Numbered from the stretch's first letter, positions 1-6,198 are shown. The stretch: 6,198 bases of DNA from Pedobacter sp. (GCA_004295885.1 SEDG01000153.1:1-6198), one strand, 5' to 3'. Notes: a model not told the origin generated them from the letters alone. Translations and numbers: made by a program.

Positions 1-2006
1 AACGACATGTCTTCCATCGGTATGGATACTAAAGTTTCATCAACTATTCCTTCAAACAGCGGTTTGATATTCGCTAACTGGTCGTCTGTTCCAATAACTA
101 ATAACTTATCGTAGGGATATAACCGTTCATCCCTATTAGGTGTAGAAATGTTAATTTTCCCCCTTTCTATCATCGCAATATTAACCCCATACTGTTCCCT
201 GATTTTCAAATCGACTAATGTTTTTCCTACTAACTCAGATTCTGGAGCTACGGTAATTTCAGTTAAGTGCGTATCCCAAGGTAAAATATTTGGCGTTCTA
301 TTTTCTCTTGCATTTAAGTTCAGCATAAATCTTGTTTCCAATTTAGTATAGAATGATTGAAGCTTTCTAGAAAAGATAATCATCACCAAAACCACTAATA
401 CTAAAGCAATCATTGCAGCTACCCAAGTATCGAAGAATTCATACATCAAAAAGCCAACGAAGAAAATCCCTAAAAGTATTCTAAAAACTTCAATTGCAAT
501 TAAAGGACCACGAGTATATCTTTTGTTTAACCAAAGGTGAGAATAAGCTGTTTTTTGTATCCTTCTGATGGATAATGCCCATAAAAATGGCGACATCAAA
601 ATAAAAGAGACAATTACGCTTATAATCGTCGAGTTTGAACCAAAATCTAATTGATTTGCGATAAACGGATTTAAAAATCTAGCCGCTAATAAAATGATGG
701 AAATAATAATTACAGCATGGATAATCGTGTTAAATATATAGGCTCTTAACAATATTCTCCAGTCGCTCAAGGTGGTAATTCCTGCGGTCCCTGAGCTATA
801 TCTTTCAATTCCATCTATCCATTTTTTTGGAAGTTTATCATTTAGGAACTGGTAGAATGGTTCTGATAATTTGATTAAATATGGCGTAGTAAAAGTGGTA
901 ATTGCAGCTGCGGCAACGGCAATAGGGTAAAGAAATTCGCTAGTTACTTTTAAGCTAACGCCTAATGTGGCAATAATGAAAGAGAACTCACCAATTTGAG
1001 CCAAACTCATACCAGCTTGCACAGCAGTTTTAAGCGGTTGACCAGCCAATAAAGCACCTAAAGTTGTAAAGAGAATCTTCCCAAAAATGATAACTAATGT
1101 AATAAACAAAATAGGCAATGCATACTCTATTAAAACAGTTGGATTAATTAACATCCCGACCGAAACAAAAAATACGGCTGCAAATAAATCCTTAACAGAT
1201 TTTGTTAAATGTTCTATGCGTTCTGCTTGCGTAGTTTCGGCCAATATCGAGCCCATTATAAATGCACCTAAAGCAGGAGAAAATCCAGCTTTGTCTGCCA
1301 GTAATACCATCACCAAACATAAGGCAAGCGATACCACCAACATGGTTTCATCATTCATTAGTTTTTTGGTAGCCTTTAAAAAAGTAGGAATTAAGAAAAT
1401 CCCACCCAAAAACCAGAGCACTAAAAAGAAACTCAATTTAAGAATCGATTTAATCATTTCTGGGCCAGCAGATTGCTGACTAACCGCCATTGTAGAAAAT
1501 AACACCAATAACAAAATGGCAACTAAATCCTCCACGATAAGTACACCGAACACTAAACCAGCAAACTTTTTATGCTTAATGCCGAGTTCTTCAAATGCTT
1601 TAATGGTAATCATTGTAGACGAAATGGAAATGATTCCTCCAAGGAAAATGCTATCCATGTTATTCCAGCCCATTGCAATACCAATTAGGTATCCACATAA
1701 AATGATGAACAAAACTTTAACAATTGCAGTGATGGACGATGAGCCTCCAACTTTTACGAGTTTCTTAAAGCTGAATTCCAAGCCGAGGCTAAATAATAGG
1801 AAAATAACGCCTATTTCGCCCCAAATGGTAATGCTTTTATAGTCGCTAACGGTAGGGATAATTTTAATGTGTGGACCAACCAATAAGCCAGCGATGATGT
1901 AACCTAAGACTAAAGGTTGTTTAATTTTTTTAAATAGGAGCGTAATAACTCCAGCAGCGGCAAGAATAAGGCCTAAATCGGCTATTAATACAGGTAAGTG
2001 AATCAT
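1..2006 (-). CDS. Cation:proton antiporter, CPA2 (Kef-like) family with C-terminal RCK_C domain; 3' end missing
   Basis: This is an inner-membrane monovalent cation (K+ or Na+)/H+ antiporter, a role assigned from the family. The frame is open from ATG at 2006 to the left edge, giving 668 complete codons without a stop, so the C-terminus lies outside the window. Residues about 5-378 form the exchanger domain of many hydrophobic helices. It contains the acidic pair Glu159-Asp160 (VEDL context) in the ion-site helix and the family motif QIGEFSF starting at Gln337. The ED pair resembles YbaL-like members rather than the DD or ND of NapA/NhaP types. Residues about 427-545 add roughly four more helices, then a NLNARE linker leads to a TrkA_C/RCK_C-like ligand-binding domain at about 577-655. 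I see no NAD-binding RCK_N domain before it. The ion specificity cannot be read from sequence. It is the last gene of the block, 48 bases after a small secreted-protein gene, and may be expressed separately. Confidence 0.93.
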   Translation of the reverse strand, partial: MIHLPVLIADLGLILAAAGVITLLFKKIKQPLVLGYIIAGLLVGPHIKIIPTVSDYKSITIWGEIGVIFLLFSLGLEFSFKKLVKVGGSSSITAIVKVLFIILCGYLIGIAMGWNNMDSIFLGGIISISSTMITIKAFEELGIKHKKFAGLVFGVLIVEDLVAILLLVLFSTMAVSQQSAGPEMIKSILKLSFFLVLWFLGGIFLIPTFLKATKKLMNDETMLVVSLALCLVMVLLADKAGFSPALGAFIMGSILAETTQAERIEHLTKSVKDLFAAVFFVSVGMLINPTVLIEYALPILFITLVIIFGKILFTTLGALLAGQPLKTAVQAGMSLAQIGEFSFIIATLGVSLKVTSEFLYPIAVAAAAITTFTTPYLIKLSEPFYQFLNDKLPKKWIDGIERYSSGTAGITTLSDWRILLRAYIFNTIIHAVIIISIILLAARFLNPFIANQLDFGSNSTIISVIVSFILMSPFLWALSIRRIQKTAYSHLWLNKRYTRGPLIAIEVFRILLGIFFVGFLMYEFFDTWVAAMIALVLVVLVMIIFSRKLQSFYTKLETRFMLNLNARENRTPNILPWDTHLTEITVAPESELVGKTLVDLKIREQYGVNIAMIERGKINISTPNRDERLYPYDKLLVIGTDDQLANIKPLFEGIVDETLVSIPMEDMS

Positions 2007-2026
2007 AAAGTAAATTTTTTGTTGAA

Positions 2027-2057
2027 TAAGAATTAATGCGTTTAGCAAAAATTCTTA
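2027..2057 (-). terminator. Inverted repeat / possible weak hairpin terminator or attenuator
   Basis: Perfect 8-base arms TAAGAATT (2027-2034) and AATTCTTA (2050-2057) enclose a second 3-base pairing, TGC/GCA (2037-2039 with 2045-2047), around a 5-base loop. A symmetric 2x2 internal mismatch separates the two stems. On the transcribed strand the hairpin begins exactly at the TAA stop of the small secreted-protein gene. It ends 20 bases before the antiporter ATG. The outer stem is mostly A-T and no long U-run follows, so it is a poor classical intrinsic terminator. It could instead stabilise the 3' end of the upstream mRNA or attenuate read-through into the antiporter gene. Confidence 0.4.
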
Positions 2058-2393
2058 CCAAAAAGTATGCTTTGGAAATAGGCAATTAAAAATAAACCGA
2101 TAACTATAATTAACGGATCGCTTAAAAACCTTGATGGTTTTAGTGGAGACAGAATTAAACGTTACCGAGCTATCAACAAATGTTGCAATAGCTAACACAT
2201 GGTGATGTATATGTTGATGTATCCTATCGACTAGCTCAAATAAAGGTTCGTTTAAAGAATTGACTTCTTTTTTTGATGAAAAGTTAAACTTTGTACTGGA
2301 TTTTTTAATTACAGCATTAGTCTTATTTTCAATCGCATTGGCGGAAGGAAAATTTAAACTAAATAGGAATATAAAAGCAATTAAAAACCTCAT
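2055..2393 (-). CDS. Small predicted secreted protein with a histidine cluster, function unknown
   Basis: I do not recognise this 112-residue protein. It starts with ATG at 2393 and has a convincing Sec signal peptide: Arg2, a hydrophobic core at residues 3-13, and an ANA cleavage site after Ala20. The mature part, about 92 residues, is basic and rich in Ser, Lys, Asn and Phe. A histidine cluster (HQHIHHH) lies at residues 59-65, and the chain ends in aromatic residues with one Cys (104). There is no lipobox Cys and no second obvious membrane segment. It lies 52 bases after the ribF stop and 48 bases before the antiporter, on the same strand. The histidines could bind a metal ion, but this is only a guess. 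The signal peptide and gene orientation favour a real gene over chance. An overlapping plus-strand frame is judged a shadow. Confidence 0.6.
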   Translation of the reverse strand: MRFLIAFIFLFSLNFPSANAIENKTNAVIKKSSTKFNFSSKKEVNSLNEPLFELVDRIHQHIHHHVLAIATFVDSSVTFNSVSTKTIKVFKRSVNYSYRFIFNCLFPKHTFW

Positions 2394-2445
2394 TGCTTTA
2401 AATATAGTGAAAATAATCTGTTCAGTAGGCTTTGAGACGCCTTTC

Positions 2446-3438
2446 TTATGTTGGATTGGATGCGAAAAAAGCTAATGTGTCTCTTTTATCTTGGTGTAAT
2501 TGTTCGGTTAGGGCTTCTAATCCAGTAAATTTTACATCGTGACGTAAGAACTTTAAGAAATTCATTTTAATGGTTTGACCATAAATTTCACGGTTAAAAT
2601 CGAAAATATTTACTTCTATATTTCGCGTCATTCCGTTTATGGTTGGGCGTTGCCCGATATAGGCCATTCCTTTATAAGTTTGGAGTTTGGAGTTTGGAGT
2701 TTTGAGTTCCAGGTCCAAACTTTCATCTCCAGCCTCCGAACTCATTTCTACGGTAACTGCATAAATGCCATCGCTCGGTATGATTTTATAAGTTTCCTCC
2801 ACAAAAATATTTGCCGTTGGAAAGCCGATTGTTCTTCCGATTTTATCGCCTTTTATAACTGGTCCGCTGATAGAAAAATGGTAGCCTAAATAATTTGCGG
2901 CCAAAGACACATCTCCATCTAACAATGCCTTGCGGATTTTGGTAGAGCTTACAGCTACATCATTAATATCTTGTTCTGGAATTTCTTCAATCTCATAGTC
3001 ATAAACCTTTGAATACTGCTGTAGCTCGTTCATCCCACCTTTTCGATCTTTTCCAAAACGATGGTCGTAGCCCACGATTATTTGTTTAGTACCAATTGTA
3101 TCTATCAGAATGTTTTTGATGTAATCTGTAGCATCCAGGTTAGAAAAATCTCTAGTAAATGGAGTAATGATTAAATGGTCGACACCGAGATTCGCCAGAA
3201 TTTCAGCTTTCTCCTTAATGGTGTTTATCATTTTTAAATCTTGGTTTTCTGGGTCTATAATCATCCTCGGATGGGGGAAAAAAGTTAGAATTACACTTTC
3301 ACCGCCAGTAGATTTTGCCAATTCGCAAAGGCGTTTTATAATTTTTTGGTGACCGAAATGGACACCATCAAAAGTGCCAATAGTTACTACAGCGTTATTT
3401 AACTTTTTAAACTCAGAAACTTGATTATATATTTTCAA
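2446..3438 (-). CDS. ribF: Bifunctional FAD synthetase / riboflavin kinase RibF
   Basis: This cytoplasmic enzyme phosphorylates riboflavin to FMN and adenylates FMN to FAD. At 330 residues it is slightly longer than the usual 305-315. The N-terminal FAD synthetase (nucleotidyltransferase) domain shows GTFDGVHFGH at 21-30, FFPHP at 53-57, the YDHRFGKDRKG segment at 124-134 and SSTKIR at 164-169. The C-terminal riboflavin kinase domain, from about 185, shows FPTAN at 206-210 and the conserved catalytic Glu275 in NIEVNIFDF. Between them, residues about 233-254 are an unusual insertion carrying a 7-base tandem repeat. The start appears to be TTG at 3438: the N-terminus then matches the family (MKIY...), and no ATG lies between it and the in-frame stop at 3469-3471. 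Only 10 bases separate it from the yitT stop, which suggests co-transcription. Confidence 0.97.
   Translation of the reverse strand: MKIYNQVSEFKKLNNAVVTIGTFDGVHFGHQKIIKRLCELAKSTGGESVILTFFPHPRMIIDPENQDLKMINTIKEKAEILANLGVDHLIITPFTRDFSNLDATDYIKNILIDTIGTKQIIVGYDHRFGKDRKGGMNELQQYSKVYDYEIEEIPEQDINDVAVSSTKIRKALLDGDVSLAANYLGYHFSISGPVIKGDKIGRTIGFPTANIFVEETYKIIPSDGIYAVTVEMSSEAGDESLDLELKTPNSKLQTYKGMAYIGQRPTINGMTRNIEVNIFDFNREIYGQTIKMNFLKFLRHDVKFTGLEALTEQLHQDKRDTLAFFASNPT
2677..2742 (-). repeat. In-frame repeat insertion within ribF, with 7-base tandem units
   Basis: On the plus strand the unit GTTTGGA occurs three times exactly (2678-2684, 2685-2691, 2692-2698), followed by a one-mismatch copy GTTTTGA (2699-2705) and a degenerate one. 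An inverted copy TCCAAAC lies at 2714-2720. With its flank this makes an 8-base inverted repeat, AGTTTGGA (2691-2698) and TCCAAACT (2714-2721). The block is 66 bases, 22 codons, so it keeps the ribF frame. It encodes an acidic stretch and then KTPNSKLQT (residues 246-254), in a place where RibF proteins normally have only a short turn before the YKGMAYIG strand. It looks like a repeat acquired by a lineage-specific genome rather than part of the enzyme's core. Confidence 0.7.
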
Positions 3439-3448
3439 AACGCACGTA

Positions 3449-4309
3449 TTAATGTAAAGCTTGGCGTTTTACAACACCACCTTTTAAATCTGCAATTTGC
3501 TGTTGTACAACAAATGCATCGGGGTCTATTTGCCTTATTTGAGATTGTAACTTGCTCATTTCTAGCTTTGTTACAACTGTATAAATAATGTCTATGTCTT
3601 TTTTCTCTAGGTAGCCGCCTTCACCTTTGTAAATCGTAACGCCTCTTTTCATTTCAGTAATGATAAAGTGTTTAATATCATCGTTTTTATCTGAAATGAT
3701 GGTTACTCCAGTGTATGCTTCTAGGCCATTTACAATAAAATCTACGGTATTGGAAGCCGATAAATAGGTTAAAATTGCATAAAGTGCAGTTTCAATATTT
3801 AAAAAGTAAGCAGCAAAAGCAAAAATAATAATGTTTAAAATAAGGATGATATTTCCCACCGTTAACATGCTATTTCTACTGATGTACAAGGCTAAAACCT
3901 CGGTTCCGTCAATTACACAACCACCACGCATAGCCAACCCAATTCCTCCGCCTAAAAAGAAACCGCCAAAAAACGCAATCAGTAATTTATCGTGGGTGAT
4001 AGGGTTAAAAGGCAAAAATACAAGTGCAAGAGATAGTAAGGCAATTGCAATAGACGTTTTAATAGCGAAGGATTTTCCTATCTGTTTATAGCCCATTAAA
4101 ATAAATGGAATATTTATAACAACAATTAGGTAAGATAAATTCCATCCTGTTAAGGCTTTTACCAAAAGGGAAATACCTGTTACACCACCATCAATAAAAT
4201 GGCTTGGTAGCAGGAAACTTTTAAGGCCGAAACAAGCGGATACCACACCACAAATAATTAAAGTGCTCTCTTTTAAAAATCGAGTATTTTTATTTTTGAT
4301 GCTTTGCAT
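3449..4309 (-). CDS. YitT family membrane protein with C-terminal DUF2179 domain
   Basis: This integral membrane protein of 286 residues belongs to the YitT/DUF161 family, whose biochemical role is not established. About five to six hydrophobic helices fill residues 15-205, including the FIDGGVTGIS motif at 38-47, the glycine-rich FFGGFFLGGGIG at 113-124 and RGGCVIDGTEVLA at 128-140. All are typical of the family. The soluble C-terminal DUF2179 domain, about 210-275, carries the RGVT (222-225) and GEGGY (229-233) signatures and probably sits in the cytoplasm. Length and domain order are normal for the family. The ATG at 4309 is 11 bases after the truB stop, and ribF follows 10 bases after this gene's own stop. 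It therefore sits between truB and ribF, which are often direct neighbours elsewhere. Confidence 0.93.
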   Translation of the reverse strand: MQSIKNKNTRFLKESTLIICGVVSACFGLKSFLLPSHFIDGGVTGISLLVKALTGWNLSYLIVVINIPFILMGYKQIGKSFAIKTSIAIALLSLALVFLPFNPITHDKLLIAFFGGFFLGGGIGLAMRGGCVIDGTEVLALYISRNSMLTVGNIILILNIIIFAFAAYFLNIETALYAILTYLSASNTVDFIVNGLEAYTGVTIISDKNDDIKHFIITEMKRGVTIYKGEGGYLEKKDIDIIYTVVTKLEMSKLQSQIRQIDPDAFVVQQQIADLKGGVVKRQALH

Positions 4310-4320
4310 ATTATCGGGTT

Positions 4321-5055
4321 TTAATCAGGGTTAGTTTCTAGTTTCTTCTCTTCACGCTTAGTACGAAGATAATGAACCAAATCTGCTACTTCAAATGCAT
4401 TGGAAAGTAAAAAATTTCCGCTTCTAGTTCTGGTTAATTTAGAAAGATAAGCGGCATTGTTCAGCTGCTTACCAAAATCTGAAACTAGGGAACGAATGTA
4501 AGTGCCCTTGCTGCAAACAATTCTAAAATCCACCTCTGGTAAAGCAATTCTAGTAATTTCAAAGTCACTAACGGTTACAAAACGTTTACGTAATTCTACT
4601 TCCTCGCCTAAACGAGCTTTAACATATAGCCGTTCTCCATTTACTTTTACTGCAGAATGGGCTGGCGGATATTGTTCTATATCTCCTTTAAAAGGTTCAA
4701 CAGCTCGATAAATTTCTTCCTCAGTTATTTTGTCAATGGGAAATTGAGCGTCAACTTCAGTTTCCATATCGAAAGAAGGAGTACTTGCACCCAAAATCAT
4801 GGTACCTGTATATTCCTTTTCTTCTGCCTGAAAAGTATCGATTTTTTTGGTCAGTTTGCCGGTGCAAATAATTAACAAACCAGTTGCTAAGGGATCTAAA
4901 GTTCCAGCGTGACCGACTTTTAATTTTAGCGGTTTAAGCGAGTTCCTAATTTTACCTACTACATCAAAAGATGTCCATTTATAAGGCTTGTTGATGAGTA
5001 ATAATTCGCCTTCGGCAAAGTTAAAATCTGGAAATTTAGTGTTTGTATTATCCAA
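4321..5055 (-). CDS. truB: tRNA pseudouridine(55) synthase TruB
   Basis: This enzyme converts uridine 55 in the T-loop of most tRNAs to pseudouridine and is cytoplasmic. The protein is 244 residues. It contains KPYKWTSFDVV at 23-33, the catalytic motif GTLDPLATG with the nucleophile Asp54, YTGTMILG at 81-88, PPAHSAVKVNGERLY at 129-143 and CSKGTYIRSL at 180-189. It lacks the C-terminal PUA extension of the E. coli enzyme (314 residues), as do other short TruB proteins of Bacteroidota. The start appears to be TTG at 5055: an in-frame TAA lies at 5065-5067, and the only other candidates are ATT codons. The next in-frame ATG (Met85) falls after the catalytic residue. A -7 promoter box lies about 20 bases upstream, so truB may have its own promoter as well as read-through from uppP. 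Confidence 0.97.
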   Translation of the reverse strand: MDNTNTKFPDFNFAEGELLLINKPYKWTSFDVVGKIRNSLKPLKLKVGHAGTLDPLATGLLIICTGKLTKKIDTFQAEEKEYTGTMILGASTPSFDMETEVDAQFPIDKITEEEIYRAVEPFKGDIEQYPPAHSAVKVNGERLYVKARLGEEVELRKRFVTVSDFEITRIALPEVDFRIVCSKGTYIRSLVSDFGKQLNNAAYLSKLTRTRSGNFLLSNAFEVADLVHYLRTKREEKKLETNPD

Positions 5056-5075
5056 AATGCTAATTTAATTTAGCC

Positions 5076-5085
5076 TGCAAAGGTA
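5076..5085 (-). promoter_or_regulatory. Probable Bacteroidota -7 promoter box for truB
   Basis: On the minus strand, TACCTTTGCA in the 34-base gap between uppP and truB matches the Bacteroidota vegetative -7 consensus TAnnTTTG followed by C. It ends 20 bases before the TTG start of truB, so the leader would be very short. No clear TTTG/TTG -33 box is seen at the expected spacing; that region is the AT-rich end of uppP. I noticed no other perfect TAnnTTTG on the minus strand close to a gene start in this window. Confidence 0.5.
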
Positions 5086-5089
5086 CAGA

Positions 5090-5884
5090 TTAAATAATAG
5101 ACAGCTGGTGCCCTGATAAAATCAATACGATAATTACCAAACCAACAACTATTCTGTACCACCCAAATATCTTAAAGCCATTTCTGTTCAGGTAGCCAAT
5201 AAAGCTCTTAATCGCTAACAAAGCAACAATAAAAGCTACAATGTTACCGAATGCCAAAATCTGCATTTGTTCTGTAGAAATAGTATGGCCTTCTTTGTAA
5301 AAGTCTAAAAGTTTTTTCCCTGTAGCAGCAAACATAGTGGGTACTGCTAAAAAAAATGAAAATTCTGCCGCAACCTTTCTGCTCAACTTTTGACTCATAC
5401 CGCCCACTATTGTAGCTCCAGAACGAGATACGCCAGGAATCATTGCGATACATTGAAAAAAGCCGATTTTTAAAGCAGTTGCATAACTAATTTCTGGCTC
5501 TTCATTGATGGTTGGATTGTTGAACCACCTATCAACAAAAAGGAGAATTATACCGCCAACTACTAGTGAAATGCCAACAGTCAGTGGACTTTCTAACATT
5601 GCATCGATTTTATCACTTAGCAAAATACCGAAGATTGCTGCAGGAATAAATGCAACGACAAGTTTGATATAAAAATTGATGCTTTTAAAGAAACGTTTAA
5701 AATACAGTACAACTACAGAGAGTATTGCTCCAAGTTGAATACAGATTGTAAAGAGTTTTACAAATGGATCTGAGGCAATTCCCATTACAGAAGAACCTAT
5801 AATCATATGTCCAGTAGAAGAAACAGGTAAAAACTCCGTTAATCCTTCAATAATAGCAAGGATTAAAGCTTGTATATAATTCAA
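5090..5884 (-). CDS. uppP: Undecaprenyl-diphosphate phosphatase UppP (BacA)
   Basis: This membrane enzyme removes a phosphate from undecaprenyl diphosphate, regenerating the lipid carrier used for peptidoglycan and surface glycan export. Loss or overexpression of it in other bacteria alters bacitracin sensitivity. The protein is 264 residues, the usual length, and is composed of about eight hydrophobic segments. Both signature regions are intact: EGLTEFLPVSSTGH at 13-26 with the catalytic-site Glu13, Glu17 and His26, and PGVSRSGAT at 150-158 with the essential Arg154. The start is TTG at 5884. It is forced, because an in-frame TAG (5888-5890) lies only one codon upstream and the next ATG (Met27) would remove the active-site glutamates. 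The upstream DUF3098 gene is in the same frame, separated only by that TAG and a GTT codon, so translational coupling is likely. Confidence 0.97.
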   Translation of the reverse strand: MNYIQALILAIIEGLTEFLPVSSTGHMIIGSSVMGIASDPFVKLFTICIQLGAILSVVVLYFKRFFKSINFYIKLVVAFIPAAIFGILLSDKIDAMLESPLTVGISLVVGGIILLFVDRWFNNPTINEEPEISYATALKIGFFQCIAMIPGVSRSGATIVGGMSQKLSRKVAAEFSFFLAVPTMFAATGKKLLDFYKEGHTISTEQMQILAFGNIVAFIVALLAIKSFIGYLNRNGFKIFGWYRIVVGLVIIVLILSGHQLSII

Positions 5885-5887
5885 AAC

Positions 5888-6115
5888 CTAGTCTTTTAGT
5901 ATAGCGTAGATACCGAAACCGAAGCCAAATAACACAATCATTGGCGAGATTAATGTTCTTCTGGTGTCGTAAATATCACCTGTGGTACCAATCATTAAGA
6001 TAAAACCTAAAAGTACTATAGCAATAGCAATTAAGTACAATTGATAATTTTTTTTGGTAAAAACCATGTCTGTTTTCTCTTCCTGTTTTACAGGAGCTGA
6101 TTTTTTTTCTGCCAT
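5888..6115 (-). CDS. DUF3098 two-helix membrane protein
   Basis: This 75-residue protein has a charged, Lys/Glu-rich cytoplasmic N-terminus (1-20), then two hydrophobic helices at about 27-44 and 56-72. The helices are joined by a short polar loop (TGDIYDTRRT). The FTKKNYQLY segment followed by LGFILMIG is characteristic of DUF3098 proteins of Bacteroidota. Their function is unknown; they regularly lie between ftsX and uppP, which hints at an envelope or division role. The ATG at 6115 overlaps the ftsX stop by one base (TAATG). This decides the start and implies translational coupling. The gene ends in TAG three bases before the uppP start. Confidence 0.92.
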   Translation of the reverse strand: MAEKKSAPVKQEEKTDMVFTKKNYQLYLIAIAIVLLGFILMIGTTGDIYDTRRTLISPMIVLFGFGFGIYAILKD

Positions 6116-6198
6116 TATCTATAAAGGTCGTAAAGTTTTAATCGTAAATATCTGCTCACTGCAAACAGTGTACTTATTGAGGTAATGAAAATACCAAC
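6115..6198 (-). CDS. ftsX: Cell division protein FtsX, C-terminal 27 codons (5' part outside window)
   Basis: Only the extreme C-terminus is present: 27 codons and a TAA stop at 6115-6117. It shows part of a final membrane helix (VGIFITSISTLFAV), then a basic tail, SRYLRLKLYDLYR. The helix-plus-RYLR-DLY ending matches the C-terminus of Bacteroidota FtsX. Its position directly upstream of DUF3098 and uppP agrees with the gene order usual in this phylum. FtsX is the permease-like partner of FtsE and links the divisome to peptidoglycan hydrolases. The identity rests on a short tail plus context, so it is probable rather than certain. Confidence 0.75.
   Translation of the reverse strand, partial: VGIFITSISTLFAVSRYLRLKLYDLYR

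Noticed and set aside
1087..1842. Two plus-strand open frames of 130 and 108 codons
   Set aside because: Both lie entirely opposite the continuous antiporter reading frame, which has clear family motifs. They are shadow frames.
2427..2442. AGGC/GCCT inverted repeat after the ribF stop as a terminator
   Set aside because: The stem is only 4 bases with an 8-base loop and no U-run directly after it, so it is too weak to call.
2394..2445. Promoter for the small secreted gene (TATATTTA near its start)
   Set aside because: It differs from TAnnTTTG at the important last G, lies too close to the ATG and has no -33 box.
2260..2475. Plus-strand open frame of 71 codons with a hydrophobic stretch, antisense to the small secreted gene and the ribF end
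   Set aside because: It lies opposite the signal-peptide codons, so the hydrophobic run is a complement effect. It overlaps ribF, has no family resemblance, and every other gene is on the minus strand.
4321..5055. TruB as a truncated gene because it is about 70 residues shorter than the E. coli enzyme
   Set aside because: All catalytic motifs are present and short TruB proteins without the PUA domain are normal in this phylum. The stop is followed directly by the next gene.
1..6198. Mobile element, CRISPR array, tRNA/rRNA, riboswitch or defence system
   Set aside because: No transposase, integrase, spaced direct repeats or recognisable RNA gene was seen. No FMN riboswitch-like leader fits in the 10-base gap before ribF. 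The window is an ordinary housekeeping block.

Overview
The window is a block of eight genes, all on the minus strand, so transcription runs from the right edge to the left edge. It looks like a Bacteroidota genome, most likely a Pedobacter-like member of the Sphingobacteriaceae. The evidence is AT-rich DNA, gene starts without Shine-Dalgarno sequences, a TAnnTTTG-type -7 promoter box, a DUF3098 gene between ftsX and uppP, and the general style of the proteins. The genus is an inference; the phylum is fairly secure.

In transcription order (right to left) the genes are: the last 27 codons of ftsX (divisome ABC-transporter-like membrane protein); a DUF3098 two-helix membrane protein whose ATG overlaps the ftsX stop; uppP/bacA (undecaprenyl-diphosphate phosphatase, cell-wall lipid carrier recycling); truB (tRNA U55 pseudouridine synthase); a YitT/DUF2179 membrane protein; ribF (FAD synthetase/riboflavin kinase); a small predicted secreted protein; and a large CPA2-family cation:proton antiporter that runs off the left edge. 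From ftsX to ribF the gaps range from a 1-base overlap to 34 bases, which suggests one operon or two overlapping ones. A -7 promoter box in the 34-base gap before truB could split it. Before the small secreted gene there are 53 bases up to the ribF stop, and before the antiporter 48 bases that hold an inverted repeat.

FtsX and UppP both serve the cell envelope and division. TruB and RibF form a common housekeeping pair, here separated by the yitT gene. I see no mobile element, CRISPR array, RNA gene or defence system. The unusual points are small: a heptanucleotide tandem repeat inserted in frame in ribF, three genes (uppP, truB, ribF) that appear to start with TTG, an in-frame TAG-GTT-TTG junction between the DUF3098 gene and uppP, and a His-cluster small secreted protein followed by a structured intergenic hairpin. 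No non-coding stretch exceeds about 55 bases.
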